Source: Cytophagaceae bacterium
Lineage (GTDB): Bacteria > Bacteroidota > Bacteroidia > Cytophagales > Spirosomataceae
Direction: 5' to 3'
Assembly: GCA_027485075.1 (NCBI GenBank)
Contig: JAIXRT010000168.1
Span: 1-6,224, forward strand
Length of the DNA stretch: 6,224 bases
Shown: positions 1 to 6,105 of the stretch, in pieces
Numbering within the stretch: position 1 is the first letter of the stretch
How the letters are laid out: every line of letters begins with the position of its first letter
Position numbers and translations under genes: made by a program
The notes under the pieces: generated by a model
What the model saw: only the letters and a program-made list of their open reading frames with translations
Told to the model about the DNA's origin: nothing
The model's database searches: none

Positions 1-385
1 TTAAACTGCCAATAGCTATATTGCCGCTTGTAGCAGTATTAGAAAATAGTGCGGAATTTCCTATTGCAATATTTACAGAACCTGTAGTATTTTTATTTAG
101 GGAATATACACCCAATGCAAGATTGTTATTTCCTGTTGTGTTGTTTTGTAAACTTTGAAAGCCAAGTGAACTATTGTCAAACCCTGTAGTATTTGTTCTT
201 AATGAACTCATACCAACAGCCGTATTTAACTGTCCCGAAGTGTTTTGTTGTAAGGCATCAATTCCTATAGCGGTATTATACTTGCCAGTCGTATTTTCAA
301 ATAAACTTCCATTGCCAATTGCCACATTTCGATCTCCTGTTGTTGTTTTAGATAGCGAATTGTCACTAAAGGCATAATTTGCAAA
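1..385 (-). repeat. Coding tandem repeats, 51-nt (17-residue) head-type units
   Basis: Residues 161-288 of the left-edge fibre gene form seven units, the first six exactly 17 codons and the seventh 19, and the array continues past the edge. The consensus is NxAIGxxSLxxNTTG. The DNA copies have diverged at third positions, so the array is conserved as protein rather than being a fresh DNA expansion. Such units typically stack as beta-coil layers in trimeric fibres. Confidence 0.85.
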
Positions 386-865
386 TCCAGTAGTAATGGA
401 GTTTAACTTCGTACCTCCAGCTGCTACATTGCCTTTGCTATCAATAGTTACACCTGCCCCGCCACTTCCTCCATTTTTTGCATAAAATGCAAAAGGAACA
501 AATCCCATTTGGGTAGAAGAAATTAGAGCAAAATTATTAACTCCTCCAGTCACATCCATTTCCACCCGAAGAAAGTAATTCATGGTAGACCAGTCAATTG
601 ATGAGAATGCGCTCGAAGAAGCCCCTCCCGTTCCGATATTGACTTGAAACAATCCATTTTTATCAGTGGTAGGCAGGTGTAATTCGTTGTATACCATGGG
701 TCCTGTTGCATTGTCTTTCAGAATTGATAAACGTAATGCAATTCTTTGTGAGGCAATAGCCTTCCCAGATCCATCTAATGCAATTCCTTGGAAAGGAATG
801 AAGTTTTGGGCTTGTGCCTGAATAAATAGGCATAAAAATGTCAAAGTAAGGTAAAACTGTTTCAT
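1..865 (-). CDS. Secreted fibre-like protein with 17-residue head-type repeats, 3' end outside window
   Basis: This gene reads off the left edge; 288 codons are visible with no stop. Residues 1-19 form a signal peptide (Lys-2, hydrophobic core, probable signal peptidase I cut at AQA|QNF). Residues 20-129 are a beta-rich N-terminal domain common in secreted Bacteroidota proteins (QNFIPFQGIA, then DKNGLFQVNIGTG, ending VPFAFYA). A Gly-rich linker (about 131-150) leads to seven in-register repeats from residue 161, pattern NxAIGxxSLxxNTTG, resembling YadA-type or tail-fibre head repeats. The ATG shares ATGA with the upstream gene's TGA, so translational coupling is likely. The first 129 residues closely match the upstream gene, a tandem paralogue. 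By analogy it should end in an S74 chaperone domain beyond the window; this is inference. It is probably a surface fibre or adhesin, but the ligand is unknown. The start is well supported by the signal peptide and the overlap. Confidence 0.88.
   Translation of the reverse strand, partial: MKQFYLTLTFLCLFIQAQAQNFIPFQGIALDGSGKAIASQRIALRLSILKDNATGPMVYNELHLPTTDKNGLFQVNIGTGGASSSAFSSIDWSTMNYFLRVEMDVTGGVNNFALISSTQMGFVPFAFYAKNGGSGGAGVTIDSKGNVAAGGTKLNSITTGFANYAFSDNSLSKTTTGDRNVAIGNGSLFENTTGKYNTAIGIDALQQNTSGQLNTAVGMSSLRTNTTGFDNSSLGFQSLQNNTTGNNNLALGVYSLNKNTTGSVNIAIGNSALFSNTATSGNIAIGSL
482..865 (-). repeat. Paralogous 5' region shared by the two fibre genes (downstream copy)
   Basis: The first 128 codons of the left-edge fibre gene align with the first 129 of the upstream fibre gene (2077-2463), with most residues identical. 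Exact DNA identities include 23 bases (786-808 and 2381-2403) and 20 bases (630-649 and 2225-2244). This is best explained by tandem duplication. After this region the two genes diverge. Confidence 0.85.
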
Positions 866-2463
866 TGTTTATTTTTTAATTTTTCTAATTCGATTTTTAA
901 AGCTTTATTTTCTTCACTCAGATCTTGGATTGCTTTGACAATAATTGGAATCAAATTTCCATAGTTAGCTTCCATTTTTTCTGGGTTTGATTTGTATACC
1001 AAATTCAACCAATCCGCATTAAATTTTTGTTGGCTTGCATCCAACTCCTGCGCAATAAATCCTGCAGTAACTGTTTTGGCAATCTTACTGCCATCTGAAG
1101 TATTGCTTGGATACCATTCACGTTTATCCCATTGAAAAGACCGTGGTTTTAAGGTTTGGATGAAATTTAATCCGAGGTTTAAATCTTGAATATTCTTTTT
1201 GTCGCGGGCATCAGAAAGTGAGGTGATGGATGTGACGGCGGAGCGGATGGCTCGGATGTTAGCGTCGCCAAAGGTAATTTCATTGGATACTGTGGCAGAA
1301 GAGCCCTGGCTATTGTGTCCTATGAAGGTATTATTTGTTCCATTCGACAGTCTACTTCCTGCTTCATCTCCTAATGCTGAATTATAAAATCCAAGAGAAT
1401 TTTGAAAAAGAGATCTAGACCCAACACCTGTATTTAGTCCATTTCTATTATTGTACATGCTGTTAAATCCGATAGCAACTGATTCGCTAGAAGTTTGATC
1501 TGAGAACATAGCATTATGTCCAATTGCAACGTTACCATCTCCTGAAGTGTGTCCAATTAATGTTACGCTACCGATCGTCACATTTGCATTGCTAGTTTTG
1601 TTGTTTCGCATTGAATTTTCTCCAATGGCAATATTGTTCGATCCAGTATTATTTTCAAATAATGTACCTGAACCAAATGCTTGATTCGACCTTCCCGTTG
1701 TTAGATTTGCTAATGAATTCTGACCAAAGTATGTATTACTTTTAATGTCATTTTGTGGAGTTTTTCCTCCATAGTGCATCCACCTTTCTCCATCAAAAAA
1801 GAATAAGACATATTCGCCTTTACTCACTTGAAGGTCATCTCTTAAATTTGAATTCTGTTTAGAAACAATAAATGAAAACGAAGATTTACAATTAAAAAGT
1901 ATTGTTGTGTTTCTTCTATTGCTTAATTGTCCATTTGAAGCTGTCGGTTGTGGGAGCTTGAAAACTTGACGCCAACTACCATCCTGCGTTTCAACGATTG
2001 TTACATTGTCATCAATTTTTAAGGTATCTGCTGTATTTCCAACATTTTGATAAATGGCAGGATTTTGGCTTCTTGTTGAATATAGGGCAAAAGGAACTGC
2101 GCCTAATTTCGTTGTTGAAATCAATTGATAATTTCCTCCACCTAAAACATCCATCTCAACTTTGACAAAGTAATTTAAAGTCGACCAATCGATGGATGTA
2201 ATTGATGTCGAATTGGTGATTCCTGTTCCGATATTGACTTGAAATAAGCCGTTTTTGTCTGTCGTGGGGGTATGCGTTTCTGAATATGACACAATGCCAC
2301 TTGCATTATCTTTCAAGATTGATAATCGCAAGCTGATTCTTTGAGATTCTATGGCTTTCCCTGAACCATCCTGAGCGATCCCTTGGAAAGGAATGAAGTT
2401 TTGTGCCAATAGTGAATTTGCCACTAACACAAAAACGCTCAATAAAATAAATCTTTTTTTCAT
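862..2463 (-). CDS. Secreted tail-fibre-like protein with C-terminal peptidase S74 intramolecular chaperone
   Basis: The 533-residue product has a signal peptide (1-20, cut near LLA|QNF), then an N-terminal domain (21-129) shared with the next gene. Residues about 140-233 are an unrecognised beta-rich segment with DGSWRQVFKLPQP and GEYVLFFFDGERW. Degenerate head-type repeats follow at about 245-400 (FGQNSL, NNIAIGENSM, GNVAIGHNAMF). Residues 417-510 match the S74 chaperone domain: SDARDKKNIQDL, LKPRSFQWD and AGFIAQELD. Ser417 and Lys422 have the S-x4-K spacing of the Ser-Lys dyad that performs self-cleavage in this family. Residues about 510-531 form a Leu/Glu/Lys-rich coiled coil. In phage tailspikes and MyRF this domain trimerises the chain and then cuts itself off; here it would assemble an exported trimeric fibre. 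The gene lies 15 nt after the DUF285 lipoprotein gene and overlaps the next one by 4 nt. No type IX secretion C-terminal domain is seen. The target of the fibre is unknown. Confidence 0.92.
   Translation of the reverse strand: MKKRFILLSVFVLVANSLLAQNFIPFQGIAQDGSGKAIESQRISLRLSILKDNASGIVSYSETHTPTTDKNGLFQVNIGTGITNSTSITSIDWSTLNYFVKVEMDVLGGGNYQLISTTKLGAVPFALYSTRSQNPAIYQNVGNTADTLKIDDNVTIVETQDGSWRQVFKLPQPTASNGQLSNRRNTTILFNCKSSFSFIVSKQNSNLRDDLQVSKGEYVLFFFDGERWMHYGGKTPQNDIKSNTYFGQNSLANLTTGRSNQAFGSGTLFENNTGSNNIAIGENSMRNNKTSNANVTIGSVTLIGHTSGDGNVAIGHNAMFSDQTSSESVAIGFNSMYNNRNGLNTGVGSRSLFQNSLGFYNSALGDEAGSRLSNGTNNTFIGHNSQGSSATVSNEITFGDANIRAIRSAVTSITSLSDARDKKNIQDLNLGLNFIQTLKPRSFQWDKREWYPSNTSDGSKIAKTVTAGFIAQELDASQQKFNADWLNLVYKSNPEKMEANYGNLIPIIVKAIQDLSEENKALKIELEKLKNKQ
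2077..2463 (-). repeat. Paralogous 5' region shared by the two fibre genes (upstream copy)
   Basis: This is the partner of 482-865. It encodes the signal peptide and the QNFIPFQGIA...VPFALYS domain. The signal peptides themselves differ more than the mature domain. Confidence 0.85.
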
Positions 2464-2478
2464 TTTAATAAATTTGAA

Positions 2479-4392
2479 TTAATCTTGAATGCACCGTACT
2501 GAAGCACCATATGCCCTTTGATTAGAATACATATATGCATTACTTCCTGAATTTCTATTATAATAATCAAGTAACCTCGAATATGTATTGCTAACTGTAC
2601 TACTCCAATAAAATCCTGAAGGTTCTACAAGGTTTACTAGGATTGAACCATTTTCAAATCTAATTCCTGCACTAGGTAATTTTAAAGATGACTCGTAAGC
2701 CCCTGTCGCATTTTTTTTATTCCATGTTGCTATTTCTTGATTCCATTCTGTCTCAGTAGGTAATCGATAGCCTTTTGGGCAAGGGTTATTGGTACCTTCT
2801 ACTCCTTGCCATAAATTTGGGTTTTGATCTTTTCTCCAATCATAGGGAGGATTTGGAGATATAATGTAGTTACTTGTACTTGGAGAATCAACTGACGATA
2901 GTACGGATGTAACATTTGAAAGTCTTGATTGATGTCCATCGCTTGATCGTCCCCATTGATATAGATCCCCAAATGATTTTTCATCAGATATACCTGTAGC
3001 AGTCTGAACTGCCCCCAAATTACGATCCATCCAGATCCTTCCTGTTTTTGAAACAACTGTCTTAAATGGCTGACAAAATCCCCAATAAGGCTTGTTTTTA
3101 GAACTCAATGGGCTTTGGGGGGAAAAATTAATGGGTTCAGATTTAATTAAGGGAATACACCAACTAGTTAAATTTTGATTAAATTTTAATGCTTGGGTAA
3201 ACATGAAATCCATTGTAGTTACCTGGCTTACATCCCATGCTCCAATAGGTTGATTAAAATTATGTGCATAATGGAACATATAATCCATTCGTATTACTTT
3301 ACTCACTTTCCATTTTGATATGTCTTGATTAAATAAAATCGCCCCATTAAACATTCCAGCTAAATTCGTCGCATTTCCTAAGTCCCAATTTCCAATCGGT
3401 TGATTAAATGATCGAGCCCCCCAAAACAAATCCCCAAAATCAATTCCACTCCTGGTATTCCAATTTCCAATAGGTTGGTTGAATTGCCATGCATTCAAAA
3501 ACATGGAATAAAAGTTGTCTACATTACTGACATTCCATCGCGTAATCTCTCCATTGAATATTTTAGCTTCTCGAAACATGTAATGCATTTTTTTTACATT
3601 TGACACATTCCAATTCCCAAGATTTTGGTTGAATTTTTCAGCGAAAAAAAACATTCCAGCCATATCTGTCACTTTACTGACATCCCAATTCCCAATGGGC
3701 TGATTAAAATTGAATGCCTTTCTAAACATATCCCTTGTGGAGGTAACATTGCTTAGGTCCCAATTCGAAATGTCTTGATTGAAATCCGGGTAATTATCGG
3801 CAAACAATTCAGTCATATCGGTGACATTCGTGGTACACAAGCATGTCATATCTGCCTTCTCATCTCTTCGTTTTATTAATAAAGCACGATCTACAACTTC
3901 GATTTTTTTGTTGTTTATAATGAGAGTAGTGCCAGGGGTTCCATCTGGGCATTTAAAAATGCCGTTTTCAATAAAAAATCGTTTTGTTTGAATCGATCTA
4001 CTTGAACCTGAAAACATCATACGATCTTTATCGTTGGCCGGAACACCATCCACAGATACCTCGGCATAAGGGACCAATTTATACTCTTGATTTGGCGCAA
4101 GGCCCACAATTGTATATGGATACTTAATTGTAATTCGGCTAGTCGATAAATTAGGTTTAACATTTGGATTAGAGAAAGTATGCTGAAACATCCCTTTGAT
4201 ACCAAATGAATACATTGCTCTATTCGTAGGGTAATCGATATTAAGTACAACGTTTGCCGAATTAAGAGTAATTGTATTTACTTCACTTATTTCAACATTT
4301 ATTCCATTCCCTGTTCCTACTGGCATTACTGCATCTGGGCTGCAAGAGACCAAGAGAATCCAAGAAAAAATATAAAAAAGTTGTCTTTTCAT
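2479..4392 (-). CDS. Lipoprotein with DUF285 (BspA-like) repeats and C-terminal Fib_succ_major domain
   Basis: The 637-residue product starts with a lipoprotein signal ending in lipobox LVSC (Cys17). Residues about 33-137 look like a fibronectin type III-type beta domain (VVLNIDYPTN, YTIVGLAPNQEYKLVPYAEV). Residues about 187-412 hold nine units, eight in a strict 25-residue register, with the DUF285 consensus MFxxAxxFNQPIGNWDVSxVT. The array closes with the usual cap FNQNLTSWC...SEPINFS...NKPYWGFC (404-440). Residues about 445-635 match the Fibrobacter succinogenes major paralogous domain: GRIWMDRNLGA, DLYQWGR, NPCPKGYRLPTETEW, SGFYWSST and GASVRCIQD. DUF285 proteins are related to BspA-type leucine-rich surface proteins, some of which bind host or matrix proteins; binding here is inference. 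It lies 47 nt after the CAP gene, with no terminator seen between them. The start is fixed by the signal peptide. Cysteines come in likely pairs (184/186, 412/440, 538/634); the pairing is not proven. Confidence 0.92.
   Translation of the reverse strand: MKRQLFYIFSWILLVSCSPDAVMPVGTGNGINVEISEVNTITLNSANVVLNIDYPTNRAMYSFGIKGMFQHTFSNPNVKPNLSTSRITIKYPYTIVGLAPNQEYKLVPYAEVSVDGVPANDKDRMMFSGSSRSIQTKRFFIENGIFKCPDGTPGTTLIINNKKIEVVDRALLIKRRDEKADMTCLCTTNVTDMTELFADNYPDFNQDISNWDLSNVTSTRDMFRKAFNFNQPIGNWDVSKVTDMAGMFFFAEKFNQNLGNWNVSNVKKMHYMFREAKIFNGEITRWNVSNVDNFYSMFLNAWQFNQPIGNWNTRSGIDFGDLFWGARSFNQPIGNWDLGNATNLAGMFNGAILFNQDISKWKVSKVIRMDYMFHYAHNFNQPIGAWDVSQVTTMDFMFTQALKFNQNLTSWCIPLIKSEPINFSPQSPLSSKNKPYWGFCQPFKTVVSKTGRIWMDRNLGAVQTATGISDEKSFGDLYQWGRSSDGHQSRLSNVTSVLSSVDSPSTSNYIISPNPPYDWRKDQNPNLWQGVEGTNNPCPKGYRLPTETEWNQEIATWNKKNATGAYESSLKLPSAGIRFENGSILVNLVEPSGFYWSSTVSNTYSRLLDYYNRNSGSNAYMYSNQRAYGASVRCIQD
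3157..3834 (-). repeat. Coding tandem repeats, 75-nt (25-residue) DUF285 units
   Basis: About nine DUF285 units lie in the lipoprotein gene. Units start at residues 216, 241, 266, 291, 316, 341, 366 and 391 with no register slip, preceded by one variant first unit. The best conserved core is FNQPIGNWDVS. Units starting at 316 and 341 lose the V-T-x-M start (GIDFGDLF, ATNLAGMF), and the unit at 266 has FNGEITRW. Confidence 0.9.
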
Positions 4393-4439
4393 ATAACGAC
4401 GCTCAAAAAATAGAGCAAGTATTGCCTACTGATTTCTCC

Positions 4440-4955
4440 TTACTTAGATCTTCCAAAATTTTGTGTCCAATAGTTTTGCACTCGCGCAAATCCTACTTCC
4501 ATGAAATTTCCATTCATGATGTTTTTGCAATGTCCAGGTGATTTGATCCAACTTTCCATCACTTGATTCTCAGTTGTTTGGCCTTTGGCAATATTTTCAC
4601 CCAACGTTGACCAGGTGTATTTTTCTGCATTAATTCGGTCAGCCATCCCCCGACCATCCAAACTCGTATGGCTGAAATAATTTTTTTGTGCCATATCATT
4701 AGTATGCTTGAATGCGGCTTGGCCCAACTTATCGCTCCAAACCAATTTTGAAACTGGGGGCATCTTATCCGTTCCACAGGTGCAGCCCGCTGTGCGGTAT
4801 TTGTTGATTAAATTCAACATGATCGATTTATCTACCCCATGAATAAGTTGATTACTAGGTGTGATTTCCTCCTCAGTCGATTTGCTACACCCAATAACCA
4901 AGGTCATTACAAAGGCAAGTCCGACAATTTTTTTTCCTGTTCTATAGCTAAACAT
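4440..4955 (-). CDS. CAP/SCP-domain lipoprotein
   Basis: The 171-residue product carries a lipoprotein signal with lipobox VIGC (Cys23), followed by an acidic tether (SKSTEEEITP). Residues about 44-168 are a bacterial CAP (SCP/PR-1) domain: LVWSDKLGQAA, HTNDMA (His84), NYFSHTSLDG, LGENIAKGQT (Glu120), SWIKSPGHCKNIMN (His142) and YWTQNFG. The two histidines and Glu120, with Glu134 as a candidate, fit the usual CAP cavity residues. The biochemical role of bacterial CAP proteins is mostly unknown; suggestions include binding of small ligands or envelope remodelling. A CTC pair at residues 58-60 and Cys143 next to the cavity histidine are unusual additions. The ATG overlaps the stop of the upstream gene by one base (TAATG), implying coupled translation. 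An A-rich run just before the start is typical of Bacteroidota leaders. The domain call is secure; the substrate is not known. Confidence 0.92.
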   Translation of the reverse strand: MFSYRTGKKIVGLAFVMTLVIGCSKSTEEEITPSNQLIHGVDKSIMLNLINKYRTAGCTCGTDKMPPVSKLVWSDKLGQAAFKHTNDMAQKNYFSHTSLDGRGMADRINAEKYTWSTLGENIAKGQTTENQVMESWIKSPGHCKNIMNGNFMEVGFARVQNYWTQNFGRSK

Positions 4956-5389
4956 TATTTTTTAAAATCAATGTACCAGATATACTTATTGTTATTGACA
5001 ACGCGCTCCTGATAAAAAGTCATCCCCGTTTTTGAAAGATTTCTGATTTCGATAACTTCATTTGTTCCATTTACTCCCGAACCAATAATTGCTATTTTTT
5101 TATTTTTTTCGATCACTTGGTAGGTATACGTTGACTTCGCCCCATCCATAAAATCTACAATATCATTTGTTTTTATTTCCATATAATCTGCGGGTGTACC
5201 CACATATTCGAAGACTACTCTTCCATTTTCAGATCGCTTAGAAATCATGTGCTGCCATTTGCCTATAATAGTAAGTTCAGGAGCTGCTGGAGTTATCTCA
5301 TCCTTTTTGGAACCGCCTGTTAATCCCAAAATTGCTATTAGAAAATATGCTAATAAAGCTGGTAATTGTAACCTTTTTAAATCTTTCAT
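4955..5389 (-). CDS. Lipocalin-like small exported protein with degenerate lipobox
   Basis: The chosen ATG at 5389 gives 144 residues. The open frame extends to an ATG at 5437, but those 16 extra residues are not signal-like, whereas the 5389 start begins MKDLKRLQ followed by a hydrophobic core (residues 9-24). The stretch GLTGGSKKDEITP looks exactly like a lipoprotein signal except that the invariant Cys is Gly26 (GGT; Cys would be TGT). The mature part (about 36-144) has the beta-rich form of the short lipocalin-like domains of Bacteroidota lipoproteins: an initial IIGKWQH, then DYMEIKTND, YTYQVIEKNKKIAII and a closing YIWYIDFKK. This family is assigned by overall form, not by a catalytic motif, and no ligand can be named. 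It is the first gene of the presumed operon and overlaps the CAP gene by one base. Without the cysteine it may stay as a membrane-anchored or periplasmic protein. Confidence 0.8.
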   Translation of the reverse strand: MKDLKRLQLPALLAYFLIAILGLTGGSKKDEITPAAPELTIIGKWQHMISKRSENGRVVFEYVGTPADYMEIKTNDIVDFMDGAKSTYTYQVIEKNKKIAIIGSGVNGTNEVIEIRNLSKTGMTFYQERVVNNNKYIWYIDFKK

Positions 5390-5511
5390 ATTTGAATATA
5401 GATGGATTTTGTATATTTCCACTATACAACAACGCATACACTTAAAATTAACAGCTTAGAAAAACATGTTTTACTAATTTTTATTTTACGGTCATCTAAA
5501 TCTATAATTCC
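5390..5511. promoter_or_regulatory. Divergent intergenic region, probable start of both transcription units
   Basis: This A/T-rich 122-bp gap separates the divergent minus- and plus-strand genes, so promoters for both should lie here or overlap it. On the minus strand, TAATTTTA at 5450-5443 differs by one base from the Bacteroidota -7 element TAnnTTTG and would give a leader of about 45-50 nt, but I see no good TTG-type -33 element at the right distance. No convincing -33/-7 pair is visible for the plus-strand gene. The region is supported by gene arrangement only. Confidence 0.4.
5461..5472. promoter_or_regulatory. Perfect 12-bp palindrome AAAACATGTTTT, possible operator
   Basis: The sequence equals its own reverse complement over 12 bases and lies in the middle of the divergent intergenic region. 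It falls just upstream of the tentative minus-strand -7 element at 5450-5443, where a regulator could act. In A/T-rich DNA such a palindrome can arise by chance, so its role is unproven. Confidence 0.3.
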
Positions 5512-6105
5512 ATGAAAAACCTATTACTACTCCTACTCCTCGCCAGCTTCTCCTCCCACGCTCAATGGACCGACCTGTTCAACGGCAAAGACCTGAAAGC
5601 CTGGAAAACTAGCGAAAATCCCAATTCCTTCCGCGTCGAAAACGGAGAACTCATCATCGAAGGCCCCCGCGGTCACCTCTTCTACGAAGGACTTAATCTT
5701 AGAAATTTCGAAGTGCACGCCCGCGTGAAAACCTATCCCGGAGCCAATTCTGGCCTATATGTTTGCACCGCGTTTTTGGAAAAAGATTGGCCAAAACAAG
5801 GCTATGAAATTCAGGTGAATAATTCGCACACCGACTGGCGACGGACGGCTTCTGTCTACGGAATTCAAGATGCTAAAGAAACCTACGTCAAAGACGGCGA
5901 ATGGTTTGACCTGAACGTAATCGTCCAAGGAAATAAAATTACAACAAAAATCAACGGCCAAACGGTGATTGATTATACGGAAACGGCTGAACGTGCCAAT
6001 GGTACCGATCAGCGTAAATTGCAAGCCGGCACCATTGCTATTCAAGCGCATGATCCGAAAAGCAAGGTGGCATACCAACAAATCCAAGTGCGGGAAATCA
6101 AGTGA
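5512..6105 (+). CDS. Secreted DUF1080 (3-keto-disaccharide hydrolase-like) protein
   Basis: The 197-residue product has a signal peptide (MKN, a run of leucines, cut near SHA|Q at residues 17-18), so it should act in the periplasm or outside the cell. The rest is one DUF1080 domain (PF06439), a concanavalin-like beta-sandwich: WTDLFNGKDLKAWK (19-32), FRVENGELII (40-49), NFEVHARVKTYPGANSGLYV (65-84), GYEIQVNNSH (97-106), then DGEWFDLNVIVQGN and IAIQAHDPKSKVAYQQIQVREIK at the end. Some members of this family cleave 3-keto-glycosides made by sugar oxidoreductases; which substrate applies here is unknown. Length is normal for a single-domain member. It is transcribed away from the minus-strand operon, and its stop overlaps the next start (TGATG). 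The first 200 bases are unusually C-rich compared with the neighbouring operon. The start is supported by the signal peptide. Confidence 0.93.
   Translation: MKNLLLLLLLASFSSHAQWTDLFNGKDLKAWKTSENPNSFRVENGELIIEGPRGHLFYEGLNLRNFEVHARVKTYPGANSGLYVCTAFLEKDWPKQGYEIQVNNSHTDWRRTASVYGIQDAKETYVKDGEWFDLNVIVQGNKITTKINGQTVIDYTETAERANGTDQRKLQAGTIAIQAHDPKSKVAYQQIQVREIK

Noticed and set aside
174..377. Plus-strand 67-codon open frame with a repetitive protein
   Set aside because: Its repetition is the reverse reading of the 51-nt repeats in the minus-strand fibre gene.
1..385. CRISPR-like regular spacing
   Set aside because: The period is 51 nt of coding sequence in frame, with conserved protein and no alternating identical repeats and unique spacers.
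1..2463. Prophage tail-fibre cluster
   Set aside because: Both genes encode signal peptides and sit with lipoprotein genes; no baseplate, tail, capsid or lysis gene is visible, though the left flank is unseen.
862..4392. Type IX secretion C-terminal sorting domain on the surface proteins
   Set aside because: The visible C-termini are an S74 domain with coiled coil and a Fib_succ_major domain; neither has the sorting-domain form.
4401..4416. Short inverted repeat GCTC/GAGC in the gap between the CAP and DUF285 genes as a terminator
   Set aside because: The stem is only four pairs and lacks a convincing downstream T-run on the transcribed strand; read-through is more likely.
4272..4541. Plus-strand 89-codon open frame
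   Set aside because: It lies antisense over the start of the DUF285 lipoprotein gene and the end of the CAP gene, both well supported, and shows no domain or usual leader.
5390..5437. Upstream ATG at 5437 as start of the lipocalin-like gene
   Set aside because: The added residues are neither basic nor hydrophobic in signal-peptide order; the ATG at 5389 places a clean signal at the N-terminus.
5755..6087. Minus-strand 110-codon open frame
   Set aside because: It is antisense to the conserved DUF1080 domain; the composition of that gene explains the lack of stops.
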